This document shows positions 1 to 21,699 of a DNA stretch of 64,000 nt, piece by piece (the first letter of the stretch is position 1; each line of letters starts with the position of its first letter). The notes beneath the pieces are model-generated. The model did not search any database and was not told the origin of the DNA. It saw only the letters and a program-made list of their open reading frames with translations. A program made the position numbers and the translations under genes. The stretch comes from Protula sp. h YS-2021 (taxonomy: Eukaryota > Annelida > Polychaeta > Sabellida > Serpulidae), in the NCBI GenBank assembly GCA_949752745.1, contig OX457027.1:60910859-60974858 (forward strand). Reading direction: 5' to 3'.

Positions 1-255
1 GCTCCATTTCAGCCTCAGTCTCATCTGTACTAAATTTAGGTCGTGAACTCCGCCCAAATCCCAGCATATCGAAGGCATGCACGGTCCTGTTTTTGCTCAA
101 CGCTTCATAATTGAGAATCCAGAGTCCGAGACCGGATCCGACACCGTGAACGAGGACGAGAGGCGTACTGGCGGCGTCCTTGTTGACGGTGACGGTTCTC
201 ACGTGTCTCGTCTCGTGTATTGGGACGAATTTGTGCTCCATCATTTCCCATATTC
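1..255 (-). CDS. ABHD4/ABHD5: ABHD4/ABHD5-like alpha/beta hydrolase, internal exon, cut by window edge
   Basis: Read on the minus strand from a good acceptor (AACAG just above base 255), the first two bases complete a codon and the frame stays open to base 1. It reads [11 protein letters not shown], then [19 protein letters not shown], then [16 protein letters not shown]. The HG oxyanion-type turn, the GLGLW segment and GFGRSSRP are hallmarks of the ABHD4/ABHD5 (CGI-58) subfamily. Those proteins act on lipid droplets and N-acyl phospholipids; ABHD5 is a co-activator of the ATGL lipase. The nucleophile elbow and catalytic His lie in later exons outside the window, so ABHD4 (Ser nucleophile) cannot be separated from ABHD5 (Asn there). 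Earlier exons should lie above base 255 but I could not find them; a CpG-dense block near 5.2 kb is a possible promoter. The exon call is firm, the exact paralogue is not. Confidence 0.88.
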
Positions 256-408
256 CTGTTTACAGTGAAGAAAAGAACGATTATGTTTGTTAGGACATAT
301 ATGAGTACATTGCTGATTTTCGGCAAAACTGCGTATTTACGTTATTTTTCGTCGTCTTATTTTTAAGTTTTTATCCTTTTCGAAAAGGTTGTTCTTTCCG
401 GTACTGTA

Positions 409-480
409 TACCTGTTAATATTTTTGGGTACTAAATACCTGTTAATATTTTTCGGTCCTGTATACCTGTTAATATTTTTC
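409..480. repeat. 27-bp tandem repeat, 2.7 copies
   Basis: The core TACCTGTTAATATTTTT starts at 409, 436 and 463, an exact 27-bp period with small changes between units. It produces a spurious minus-strand open frame with a repeated KNINRY segment. Confidence 0.9.
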
Positions 481-1200
481 GCTCCGCCTGTTCCAGGGCT
501 TTGTGAGAGGATTTCAACCACATAGGGGTGTGGTCTTAACGCAGCGGCACTTCTGCTTAACACATCTTAGACTTCTGGAATTAAATTTTACGCTCAGTAA
601 CGGCCCATTCATACATGCCGCATCTCATTAGAAGGTTATTTTTTGTGTAACAACTTAAACTTTAAAATACTATTTCTTCATTTATCCGCAATTAATTTAA
701 TAAGCTTAACTACATAAACTAAATTAATTTGTCTGCTAGAGATACGAAAAAAATGTGTTAATATCAATAGAAACGCTGAATCTGTGATACAGATAATTTA
801 GTTATTCATTAATAATATCTGTAACAGAGAAATAACAGTAATAAAGTGTTTTTTAAACGTATATATGAATCCAGGTTTGTATCAAGAAGTGCAATCAGCT
901 ATGTCCATTTTCATCTTCGGGTCATCTAAACCTGGAATGTTCAACGCGAAGAGCTGATCCAGCCGTAAAAGATTAGCCTTTACACAGGTGACAGGAGAAA
1001 CCGACCAATTTTGACAAAATTAAGACTTGGTAGAAGGCCTCATGGGCAACATTGCTGTCACAAGTAATCGGACAGGATTTGTGGGACGAACAGCATTTTT
1101 TGTTCTTCTCTTAAAACTATCCATTTATTTGACTACTTTCTGCCCCATCGATAACAAAAATACCAGGACTCCACTGAAGATATCCCTGGAGTCAGGGAAT

Positions 1201-1240
1201 GGGGGGGGGGGGGGGGGAGAGAAGGAAAGAAAGAAAGAAA
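1201..1240 (+). repeat. Poly-G run followed by GAAA-rich purine tract
   Basis: About 17 consecutive G residues followed by GAGAGAAGGAAAGAAAGAAAG. A low-complexity purine strand able to form triplex or G-quadruplex structures. Confidence 0.85.
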
Positions 1241-1329
1241 AAAAATGTGATGTAGTGTGCGTCTTTATGCGCTCCTGTGAGAGGCAGAACTAAAAATGCG
1301 GCCTGTAAAATTTGTGAAGCGAGACAATG

Positions 1330-1530
1330 AAGAAGTACGCCCACAACTGGACTTCAACTCATAACCTTTCGCTTCGCAGGCAATAACGCAGATCACTGTT
1401 TCTATGGGATGCATAACTAAAGATATTGCTTGCAAAACCGATAAAGGGAGACAGTGAAAATTTCGCCTTGAGCGGACTTGAACTCAAGACCTCGAGATTA
1501 TTAGTCCAACGCCTACCCACATGAAGTCGT
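1330..1530 (-). repeat. tRNA-related SINE fragments (two tRNA-like heads)
   Basis: On the minus strand, 1470-1530 reads like a tRNA half: an A-box-like GGCGTTGGACT followed by a B-box GAGTTCAAGTCC. A second, weaker B-box-like stretch (ATGAGTTGAAGTCC) lies at about 1340-1365. No complete cloverleaf can be folded, so these are SINE or tRNA-pseudogene pieces rather than tRNA genes. Confidence 0.5.
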
Positions 1531-4107
1531 CCGTCTGCAGGCATTAAGGCTGGTGAAGAAGCATCAAGTAAGAGCATATTTTCATTTTTTTTCTGCAATA
1601 GGACCGTTTTGGGCCAATATTTTGGCCACTTTTGATCAAATGGCCAATCAAAATACAAGCCTGATGCAAGGGGGGCTGAGGAAGATGCATTCCTGTCAAA
1701 TTTCAACGCAATCGGACCGAATTTATAAGAAGAGTAGTATTTTTGTCCTTTCTTAAATTTGGCCTATATTTCTGCAAATTTCGGCGGCTAAGCTGCCAAA
1801 AAATGCAAGTGATGTTGAAATTCTGCAAAATTTCAAAACAATGGACCAGGAATGTATGAAGAGTAGAATTTTAAACACACACGCGCGCGCACACACACAC
1901 ATAACGGACGACGGATACCCCTCCAGGGATGACTATACCCACCGACCATAGTCGGCTGGGCTTAAAAAAGAAACAAAACTATCAGGAAAAAATAAAATTA
2001 TTCATAGTCGTATTGTTACCCTCAGATTTGTTGATTATTCTCAAACACGCTTGATGACGTCACAACTTTGCCAAATGCTGGCGTAAATGCCCGGCGCTTT
2101 TCTCACTTGCACTGAAGGCCCGGCTTGCTGTAGAGAAACCCCGAGATTAAACATTTACGTGCCAAACGCACAGCAATACTAGGCGTTCGGAAACGTCGTG
2201 TAGACGTCTCAAAGTGGCCGTCAACATAGGTAGGAATTTGAAACAGTATCTTTGGAGCAGAGTATTTGTTCACTGGAGGTCTTGACAACATTTGATCAAT
2301 ATCAGATTGTCCCGGACTTCGAATTTACCTCTAAATGTTTGTTGCGCCTCTGTTACCCGATTACAGATCATCTGTCGTCTTTTATTCAACATAAAATGTA
2401 TAAATATTACTAACTCTTACTTGACTGTGCAGGCATAGAATCATTGCAGTCGGTATGTTTTAGGTACATTACGTATTGTGTAAGTACTGTGTCATGTTCT
2501 CTGACGTGAGAGTTAAACTCGGATGGCTTAAATACAGCAGTGTCCCCTCCAGTTAAGATCGCCCATTAATTGAGGCCATATGGTCTCAAAATCAACCAGA
2601 GGAATTCAGTCGACCATATGTGACATTTCTAAAGGGCATTTTTGGAATAGGATCCCTAAGAGAGGTCAGCTTTGGCTTATCGGGATTATATTTAATTATG
2701 TGATCAATTTAGAAGTTCCACTGTACATTATTACAGAACCGTGAGTACAAATTGATATTTTATTCTCACCAAGTAGTAAAAAAGTACCTTGATCTAACTA
2801 AATATGACTGATCATACAGAATTAACTAGGAGATTATCACCTCGAGGGATGTCTTAACTCGGCCCTTTAACAATGGCTAACATTACTCTGAGCATAATTC
2901 AATGGTCGCATTTCATGAATGTAATTCAATACATTGTGAACACCACAAATCCAAGATTCAATCCCCAGGGTAAGGGGGGGTCACTTGGTATCTTATGTGT
3001 TACCATGCTTTTTCAAAAACACAGAAAAAGGGTACGGGGGAGGGGGGAGGGTGGTAATGTTGAAGCCATACGCGGCCCTCGCGGAGTGCCACTTTCGTTT
3101 TATTAAGGGGGATAGCTTTCATCCAGTACCCCGCGTGCCCTTCAAAAAGGGGGTTTATTTCGGAATTTCACTTCCTGTTTGATATAAAAAAGGGGGTATT
3201 ATTATAAAATTAGCATTTCGAGTTTAGGAGTGGTCTTAAAAAGTCATAGACAAGCATGGTAACCAGTTGGTGCATGAGTGCCCCCCCCCCCCGCCCTGGG
3301 ACTCAATCTTTCTCGCTTACAGTAATTACTTTTTTTTTCGCCTGTGTACACATTTTATGCTTTCAATAATTTCGTTTACTGGCGCTGTGGTGAATATCAT
3401 GCTGAGTTTGTCTTCTTTGATATTGTATTTATTTATTATCCTGTAGGCACTTGTATAGGAGGTGGATTTCAGCAAAATTCTGAAGTTAAAAGTAAGTGAT
3501 AGTTTTGTTTTGTGAACATGTTTCTTTATTAAGTTGCACATAAAGTAAGTTCCTGCAGGCCATAAAGTTCAAAAGTAAAATATGTACAGTGTTGCTTGTT
3601 GTTTTGCAATCATGTTTTTTTTTCACATGCTGTTACATACGGTAACTTTAGTGAACATTTTACTGCCAAAGTCAGTTATCTCGGTGTTCTATGTTACGTT
3701 CAGTCACAATTTTATTGGGTTGCAAGCTCGATCGCAACCCACTGCATTCGATCAATCAATGTCTCAGCGTTGAACAGACGTCGGCACATCGAAGTTGGAT
3801 AGACGTCGAAAAATCAATTACGTTCTGTAAACGCAGGGATCATAAACCAAAAAAAAACAAGCCCCTTGTGTTATGGCTCTGGAAATGACAGCCATGACAG
3901 GTCACTTCCAAAGTGTACGTATGTACAACGCCGACAAATACCTTAAAATGGAAAAGGTCTATAATGATTTGGCAAAAAGCAATTTTATAAGATTGTTGAG
4001 TAAATCACTTTTTTGTTTTGTTTTTGACCAATTTAGATTATCGCAGAAGGTGGTTGCCAAAAAAAAAAAAAAAAAAGCAAAAACAAAATGCCCCAAACCA
4101 AGAACTC

Positions 4108-4153
4108 CCTCCCCTCCCCTCCCCTCCCCTCCCCTCCCCTCCCCTCCCCTCCC
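4108..4153 (+). repeat. (CCCCT)n pentanucleotide microsatellite
   Basis: About nine tandem CCCCT units, preceded by a 17-base poly-A at 4060-4076. The small open frames crossing it are an artefact of the repeat. Confidence 0.9.
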
Positions 4154-5189
4154 TAATCGTGTTACCTTTTCTTGCCGTTGTTGAGTTAAGCGTGGTTATG
4201 ATTCAGGAACAAATCGACCTTTCCCTCCCCAGTGTTGTAGTGACAACGATTAAACAAGCTTTTCTAGAAACATTAAAATACACACTATGTAGTTTTTATA
4301 AAAATACTAGAATTAAGTTTTTAACCCGATTTTCCTTGTCTAAATTACATTTAATTACATGCATGTACACATCGTTCTAGTTATTCGAACACCGGCTATT
4401 ATTTCAGTCTTTTGATTGTTACTAGTTTTATGACATTTTGGTGTTATGGCTCGGTTAAAGTCTTACCTTTGTGTAAATATATCCGGTAATGGTTTATGTT
4501 CGACACAATTTACGCGCACAACCATATATTTTCTTGTATGCAAGTAGGTAAAACTATATCTTAATTAAGTATTCTACAAAAATGAAAAAAAAGTACAATA
4601 ATTGAATGAACAAATTCCACTCGTATAATACTGAACCAGGTGTTCAGTACAAAGGACACTTAAAGCGTATAGTACTGAGTTACTGAAGAGTATTCACATA
4701 TTGTCAGCGTGTGGGGTTGCAGTCTTGCGCTGGTAGAGCTATTGGCAATTTTGCGGCTGAACGGTGCTATACATGCATTTGAAAGGACTGAGTGCATGAC
4801 CTCCAGTTGACCTCTGACTTCTGTGTTCTAACCGAAATTTGTATCGCAATGGAAACAACACCGTTTGCTAAATAATGCCTTATCGTTCCCAGTTATTTTG
4901 GCATGCACTGCATAAACAGCACCCCCCCCCTCCCCTCCCAGATAAAAACATACGCAAAACATAGGCTTCAGGGACGGATGTAACACCGCCGAATCAGTAT
5001 TGAAAAGGCGTATCATTAAGATGGTTCATTTGTCAAAAAATAAAAGTCTTCGCATTGATATTATATATTTTTCAGGTTACTCGTGTTGTACACTACGCAT
5101 AATCTACAACTAGAAATGCCAAACGCGTCGCAGGCTAAATGCAAATACACGAAGAAAGAAAAGACACCTGATGTAGTAACGGGCTATCA

Positions 5190-5330
5190 GCGAGTGTACA
5201 CAGGCATCACGCGCACGACCGCGGAGGAGCAGAGAGGGAGCGTGAACCGGCTAGCGCGGGTCGCGCCGGCAAAAGGCGTGGCAGATGCGCAGCGCATCGT
5301 GCCGCGGGATGTGCACGACACTGCTGGATT
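5190..5330. promoter_or_regulatory. CpG-dense block, possible promoter or GC-rich exon
   Basis: In an AT-rich window this short stretch is GC-rich and packed with CpG, including GCGCGGGTCGCGCCGGC and the palindromic TGCGCAGCGCA, similar to an NRF1-type site. It could be the promoter of the hydrolase gene that reads leftward off the window. Alternatively it belongs to a plus-strand open frame (5083-5388) that follows a plausible acceptor (TATATTTTTCAG ending at 5075) and stops at 5386-5388; I recognise no domain in that frame. Nothing else here decides between the two. Confidence 0.35.
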
Positions 5331-6224
5331 AACTCACAGCTTTCAGTGGAATGCTGGTGGACAAGAGCATCATGGATTTATATGGTGAAGGGGCATTGCA
5401 CGGTGTAACCTTTTCAGTGCTGCATCCTGTACATTGGTTAGAATGAATGAGGGGCAGAGGGAGGCGGAAATGACGTTATATTATTTGTATATTAAATTGA
5501 AAAGACCCATGAAGAATTTTGGCCCTTTTATTGGCCAGGAGTGTTTTAGTGCTGGTTTGTTTGGTATAGATTGTTTGTTCATTGTGAACACGAAATAATA
5601 CAATATTTTCCATGCAGCACATTTTTATGATTAGATTATTTTGTATCAGGGTATTCTATGTAGTATTTTTTATAGTTTTTCTTACGTAAGCAGTAAACAT
5701 TGCGACGTTCCATCAACGTTGGATAGATGTCACACGCAACATCAGATCAACGGGTTTTGGTTGTTGATGAAAGTCTAAATAACGTATGTCTTCCGACGTT
5801 GGACACACGTCGAAGTTTTTAGTTGTGGGTCCGATGTCTATACAATATCGATTTTTCGACGTCTATCAAGCGTTGAATTCCGACTTCTGTTCAACGTTGC
5901 TCAACGTGGATTTATTTGAGTAGACACCTTCTTTTCAACATTTTTCGTTGCTGGACAGGCCGTCATTACATAAAACCTTGAAATGAATACAAATTGATTA
6001 ATTACATTTTGATACACTTAATTGCCGATGATCCCCATTGATAAGGATAAATGAAAACATGGTTGGTGATTTTTCCATTGTTTTTAGCGTGTTTTCTGAG
6101 TTACGAATCCCCGCTATTTTTTTATTTGGTATAAGAACAGTGTCTCACTGAATGTCGGCCGCACATCTTAATCTTTGGTAGGAGGTTAATTGTAGTAAAG
6201 TATTAGTGAAGAATTGATCTATAG

Positions 6225-6310
6225 GCTCGTACAAATCGTAGCCAGACGGATTTGAACCTCGGACCCTTCGCTTACAAAATGAATGTCTCAGCCACTACAC
6301 CACGGAGGTG
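6225..6310 (-). repeat. tRNA-related SINE head (copy A)
   Basis: The minus strand reads an A-box-like TGGTGTAGTGGCT and a B-box GGTTCAAATCC about 40 nt further on, inside a conserved flanking segment shared with copy B. The downstream sequence does not form an acceptor stem, so I read it as the tRNA-like head of a SINE, not a working tRNA. Confidence 0.55.
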
Positions 6311-6983
6311 AAATGATAAAATGAAACAGTTTATAAATCTTATCCTATATATTTTCAATAATCAATATAATGTCCGGGATTGCCCCGAGGACACTGCCCT
6401 TGATGTGTAATAGATTGTTTGTGATTTGTGTTTCGTTTCAAAACATAAATGCGAAAAAGCTAATGTTCACATGTGCCATATTTTGAGAAAGGTTACAGGA
6501 GATTACTTAAGTACAGCACTTATTTATGAACTGAATGGCAGTACATGAGCAGTCTGTTGTGACATATAACTGAAAGGCCTGTTAGTTTAATGACATAAAT
6601 ATGAGCAGTCTATTGTTCTCTTAAGCGTGGATTCGTAAAGTATTTAGGGTGGATTCTTTGCCCAAAAAATACTCTAATTTTCCTATGGAACCCTGTTTTA
6701 AGTAAGCTAAAAGATTGACTCGGGATTTTCAAACAACAGAATGGACTGTTTTCCGTCCTTAAACCCTGACTGATTTTATAGTGCAATAGCGTCCCGGCCT
6801 ATGTTAGAAATCATGAAACTTAATGAGCATCAGGATGTTTTTTTAAACCGAGGAAATGACACATTATAAGTAATGTTTTGCATCTTGTTTTTATGTTGTA
6901 CTTTTCAGCAGGTAACTTTAATTAAATTTCGTAAGTTCTCATCAAGTGCAAGTTTACAATTAATGAATCGCTTATTCAAGAAT

Positions 6984-6988
<5 letters not shown>

Positions 6989-7021
<33 letters not shown>
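6989..7021 (+). repeat. Poly-A tract
   Basis: About 33 consecutive A residues, then GAAA repeats. Copy B lacks the run at the matching place (about 35555), so it expanded or contracted after duplication. The open frames with poly-Lys or poly-Phe here are spurious. Confidence 0.9.
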
Positions 7022-7023
<2 letters not shown>

Positions 7024-7189
7024 AAGAAAGAAAAAAACCGCATGGCCCCACACAGTCCATAGAGATACAACTGACTATACTGGACAATTTTTCAGCCCCT
7101 TTTATTTTCCCTCCATTTCCATTATGAAGAAAGCTTAATAAACTGGACACCTCACCGTTCCGGACACCGGACATTCAACGTGGTAGCAA

Positions 7190-9985
7190 CTGCAAAGTTT
7201 ACTTATAAAGAATCCTAACACACTTCACGCTTTAGTATATGCGTTTGCTGTCGTTTTGAAGTGAGAGTAATATCCATGCGTCGTATAACAACCCCATTGT
7301 TTATGGATATCAGCACTCACAGTCAAGAGGCATAGTCAAGCCATTGGCTGCACGAGAGCGCAGGTGTTTGCAGTGCAGTGGGGCTTAATGACTTAATAAA
7401 TGGTTGAACATTTTTCGAAAACGCTATGACATTGGATTTCAATCATTGTTTTGTGAGGAAGCACGCATTCCTCTTGATGTGGCTTGCTTTTTCCAGATTT
7501 TCAAATGATAGCCGAAGAACATCCCTTGAGGAAAAAATACCCCAAAAAATACTAAATCCTACTCTCATTTTGGCAACTGCGGCGAAGAGGTCCACCACAC
7601 AGATTTTTGCCACATCCGGAGGAAACCCCGTGTGTGGCATGGTATCATGGCATTTAGCCGAGAGACATTTGCAGTTAATCACGCGAATGCTTCTCAATGC
7701 ATTATTTAACTAGAACCTTATTTCGCTAGCGAAATGTTAAACACTTGACAAAAATTAAAACGCAAAAATACTTCTTTCAATGGGTTATTTCTTGAATAAT
7801 ATATTGCAAACAACACAGGTTGAATAGGTCTTGTAAGCCGAGTAGTGTTTGGTTTTTGTTGGCTTAAGGTTTTATTGACTGAGCAGGCATACACCGTGTT
7901 ATATATTTACGCAGTGAGAGCTCCACAAAGCTCAGCAACTGTGTTCTGTGATGTACGTTAAATGCACTGCTTTTCTCCAAAAGTGGTGGAGTTTCTCATT
8001 ATGCGATCCTCTTTTTTCTACTGGGGCTTTTATTCTGAAGAAGGGAAAAGCAATTGTAAAACGCCTGCGTTAAGACAATTCGTTTTGTTTTGCTTTTTTA
8101 AAAGTAATTACCTCAGTTTGATACATTTCTACAAATTTATTTACCTGTTACTGATGATGTAAGTACTTTCTGTCCTTTCGACATCAAATGAAATGTGCTG
8201 TTTCACCCCTCTGTCATCTCAGCGTACGCGTGCTGGAGCCGAGATTGATATATCATTTTTTATGATGAGAAGAATGAGTGATATTCTTTTACAAAACCAA
8301 ACGCTTACCATAAAGTAGATATCAAAGTGACTACGTTGGAATACATTCAACGTTTTCAACTTTAACATTGCGCATAACGTTAACATTATATTTATTTTAT
8401 GACATACAGCGGCAGCAGGTAAACCTCTGTTTAGCTCCAGCAGCCTCTCTACTTCCGGCAACGGCACACCCTCCTGCTCTCAGGCACTTCTGTTTTCCCC
8501 AGAAAATATGTTGTCGGGTGGACCATGCCTTGCATGAAATTTGACTGATCTCCGAGAAACACGATTACTTGCTCTGGCTCTAACTGTCACTTGACGAGAA
8601 GCCCGATTTTTACGCACTTGTGTTTGAGAAGTGGGGTTTTCTTGCACACTTTATTTTTGTTTGGTCTTGCGTTGAGCCAGTACTAAAACACCAGCATTAG
8701 AAGTCATCCACATCACACCTTCAATGGTCCACTCGCCTTGTTAAACACCCATGGGACCGAATGAAAGGGCTTTGTATCAGTACCGTTGGTTTCCGGCCTG
8801 AAAACATAGGTACTTGGAGTGACTTGGTTAGGCGGAGATATGGAAGTATGCGTTCGACCAGTCTATCGATGGTATCCACACACGCCCTCCATCACCTTCC
8901 TTATATGTTGGCAAGTAGCCATTTTGAACGATATCGCTTGCGATATGCTGTTGAGAGGTTTGAGGGCATTTCCAAGCGCCACTTCCTGTCTGCTTTCGAC
9001 AGACGAATCTCGTCTGTCCCAGGGGGGGGGCGGCTGTCTACAGAATGCCCCCAGTATATCTGCTAGTACCAGGCGATTCTCCAACCCTTGCCTGTAAGAG
9101 ATTTCTCAGGCTGGGGTTTGACTGTTTGGTTAACGTCATAACCTGAAGTATGTATCCATGGCGAATCCAGAGTACGACTTTGTTGGTGACCTGGTGTTTT
9201 TTCTATTCAAGCCAGAACTTTCGGTGCCGGCGGGATAATTTTGTGGCGAAGTTTTCTCCCGGTGTCTGTGCTGACTGCCACCTGTTTAGCTGTTGAACCT
9301 CGTTGCCTAATATCTGGAGTGTTGCGGCTTCGTTGCTTTGGAAAGTGCAGACTGCGTCCTCTGAGTGTAGCTGCCTCCGCAATGGCTTCTTCGCTTGGAC
9401 TGTCTGTGAAATCACAGTGGCTCTTGGGTATAGTGTTCTTGCAGTGTCGTACCTTTGTGGTCATGCACATGACAGTCGTCTAACTCAGAAACCAGGCTGT
9501 CGGGAATCAGCTGGCTTTCAACGTGCAGGTCGAGCGCCTAAACTGAAGAACTTGTCTTGCGAGTGGCGTAAGTTTTGCATATTGCTATCGCGTCCTCAGT
9601 TATACCGCTGCTGAGAGCGCTGACGAGATGCTTCAAAGTCCACTATGTCCTTGCTTCTCAGAGTGGCCTTATTATCTGGCTTTAACTGTGGAAGCCACGC
9701 GGTGCTAGCTTCTGAAAAGAAAATTTCTGCACCACTATATTACTTCCACCACATCGCTGCCGTCACACTTGGATTGGTAGAGTCTTTTTGAAGTTAACTG
9801 CCTTGCATAGTCATGCATGGTTTCAACGGCGTGCCCACCAGGTCGCCATATTATGGATGTTTAAATGGTGACTACTGAAGCTCATGGGACTGTCGTTTCC
9901 AGCATTGTTGTCGCAATCCTGTCGCTGGTACGGATACATCGCCCGCGATCCAGAGAGTGAACTATTCTTTTCGGTGTCACGCCGC
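7190..9985. other. Segment present only in copy A, no recognisable gene
   Basis: Copy B passes directly from the counterpart of about 7185 (35695) to that of about 9990 (35720), so these 2.8 kb are either an insertion in A or a deletion in B. The minus strand has several open stretches without stops (7443-7697, 8863-9084, 9203-9470) with no family I recognise. It may be part of the coding-like unit that continues to 11.1 kb. Confidence 0.55.
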
Positions 9986-11107
9986 CTTTTGCCCCCTCGG
10001 GATCTGCCTCTCTCACTGTGTCAGGAAGGACTCCGGCTACTTGATCGCGACTTATATCTACTGCTGCAGCGCTTGCTCTGCTTCATCTCTGTACAGTTTT
10101 GCAAGGGGTGAGCGGTTGGGGCTGGCGGAGGACAGAGACGGTGCACTCTACCATTGACGATGCCGCTCATGAGCTTCTCTGATATGATTTTCTGACGTGT
10201 TTCGCGACAGGTGCTATTGTCGCCTGCCCAGTGGTGTTGTGATGCAATCGAGGTCGGGGCTCCGTAGCCGTACTACGTAGCAAGGCTGGACGGTGTGACG
10301 TGTCGCTGGAATGCTCTGTTAACATGAGACTCTTTTTGGAAAGCGTTGCTAATTGGCCTTGAAACATCACCATTATTGTTGCATCGCAACTCTTATAATG
10401 GCCTCAAAATTCGGTGACGGCTTGTAACCCAGCGACGGCTAACGTTGTGGAGACAGAGATGGCAACGAAAACTCTGAGTGGCCGTGACTTACGTTATTTG
10501 ATGCTTAGCCGCCTCTTTCGCCGCTTGAACTACTGAACTGAGAGTTCATTGAGGTGATTCTGTACCCTGCAAAACGTGTGGTAGCGGTATTGTTGCTGGC
10601 AAGCTGTTGCAATGATAACTGTGATTCTTGTGCTGGTGAATTCGGTTTTGCATAGTTTCTTTCTCGATGGGTATGGCTGCCATTGACACACTATCTCTGC
10701 GCTCGTCCTAAAGAAGCGTACCCTATGGAATGGACGGTTTTTCCAGATGTGCCAATTGACGACAGTGTTCCCCACAACTGCTTTACCTGTCTATTATTCA
10801 GCTTACGCGATCCCAGCCTGTTTATATTTTTCCACTGTCTATATGAATCGTTGGGACAGTTGATACATATGTTTGCAGTTCCATCGCATTCCTCCGCGAT
10901 GGAGCGTACGAGGTAATCGAGGTAGCAGTCATATTGGTCTTTCTTCAATCCAGTGTGCCCACACCTTATCTTCTTTACCATGGCCGGAGGTGCTTGTCTG
11001 CAACAAAGTAACGGCTTGTTATTAAAGGTCCTGCGTGTTCTTGGCCATGCAGTTCTGCTCTTCATAAAGTGTGGCAACACAAAGAGATGATGTTGTGTTC
11101 CCTTCAT
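8863..11107 (-). pseudogene. Unidentified degenerate coding-like unit, minus strand (copy A)
   Basis: The best piece is 10691-11107 on the minus strand, 138 codons, with a Cys/His-rich patch (LLCCRQAPP, then KIRCGHTG, then NICINCPNDSYRQWKN) that looks like a zinc-binding region. Downstream on the same strand, frames are broken by stops and shifts but include an Arg/Ser-rich stretch near 10.0-10.1 kb. The order of a Cys-rich part then an SR-rich part would suit a retroelement gag or a captured host gene. I do not recognise the family. The counterpart in copy B (35.7-36.44 and 38.55-39.0 kb) is split by a transposon, so it is not functional there. Confidence 0.35.
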
Positions 11108-11721
11108 CCCTATGTGGGGCCCATCAACTTATTTTCTAATCTTACGAAAGCTTCAGAGTGCGTCCACAGAGTGCGTTTTCTATATATTGTACGTTCTGCA
11201 TTTATGGAAGCGCGGGAAAGGGCCCACAGCTCAACTGGTAATATCTTCAAAACCAGGCAAGTAAGGGCGTTAAGAATTGCGACAAGTAGAGCAGAGCGTC
11301 TTCTGCCTGTGCTGAAACTGTTACCAAAGCTGCGGAAGCTGAGGAAAATGTGAGACTTGAATTGTGCTTAGACGAAAACTTATTTTAGCTGTAATTTCTG
11401 AACCCTGAGTGTGGTAGGCGAAAAATTAGGTTCAAAATGATGGAGAAGATTTGTAGATTAATTTGAGATGATTGATCCCTCCAGAGCCATTAAGCATTCA
11501 CCAAACTATTATTTGCACAAATTTTCGCTCTAACAGAGTGAATAAACATTGTCCTGTGTAAATACATTGCGTAGGCGCCACTGTGAATACAACAATGCTA
11601 CTAACTACAGGCAGCACATCGGGTTCGTTCCTAGACTGCAACGAGCACCAGGGGTGAATTGGCTGATCATTAAAACTACATGATCATTGAATGTTTCTTA
11701 TTTTTCTTTTCCTTGGTTGAT

Positions 11722-11727
11722 TTTATT
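11722..11727 (-). terminator. Candidate poly(A) signal of SLC23 copy A
   Basis: AATAAA on the minus strand about 260 nt after the stop codon of copy A. The same hexamer in the same context is kept in copy B. Confidence 0.4.
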
Positions 11728-11983
11728 ACTCTGGTGATATCACATCAGTAAGAGGTTATTTTCTCTTAAGAAAAACAAAAAACTTTTTGTGGGCGTAATG
11801 ATGACATCTGCGGAGTAAATGGATGAATTACCCATTAGGACAGTACGAGGTAGTTGACGAAATTCTTTTAAGAATCAAAGCTCTTTGTAGGAACAAAATC
11901 GGCTGTTACTAAATCAAATTTCATTAAACAAACAAATACACTGTACGTCTGTTGCTAAAGTAATGACGCTGCTGCAAGCATGT

Positions 11984-21570
<9,587 letters not shown>

Positions 21571-21699
21571 TTCCTTCCTTCTTAGTCACAAAAAACTTCA
21601 GCTAATTATACAATTTATGGAAATCTCACGCAAAGGTGCCTTCTTAATTTTTTATTGTATAAAATAATACCAGAAATCGAAAGATATCTATCCTTTCAA

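Larger units (their letters stand above)
256..5956. other. Non-coding, repeat-rich stretch left of the duplication
   Basis: No coding exon is convincing here apart from the CpG-dense block near 5.2 kb described separately. The stretch contains a 27-bp tandem repeat (409-480), a G run with a purine tract (1201-1240), tRNA-related SINE pieces (about 1330-1530), a CA/CG dinucleotide tract (1876-1902), a C run (3281-3292), a poly-A (4060-4076), a CCCCT repeat (about 4108-4153) and two patches rich in AACGTTG and GACGTC palindromes (3720-3830 and 5700-5935). Short open frames are not supported by splice signals or recognisable domains. Confidence 0.6.

Noticed and set aside
3873..4380. Pro-rich plus-strand frames
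   Set aside because: They run through poly-A and (CCCCT)n microsatellites; composition alone explains them.
6225..6310. Possible functional tRNA gene
   Set aside because: A- and B-box-like motifs exist but no acceptor stem closes, and the copy B duplicate has a damaged B box; a SINE head explains it better.
6873..7174. Poly-Lys / poly-Phe frames
   Set aside because: Produced by a 33-base poly-A run that is missing from copy B.
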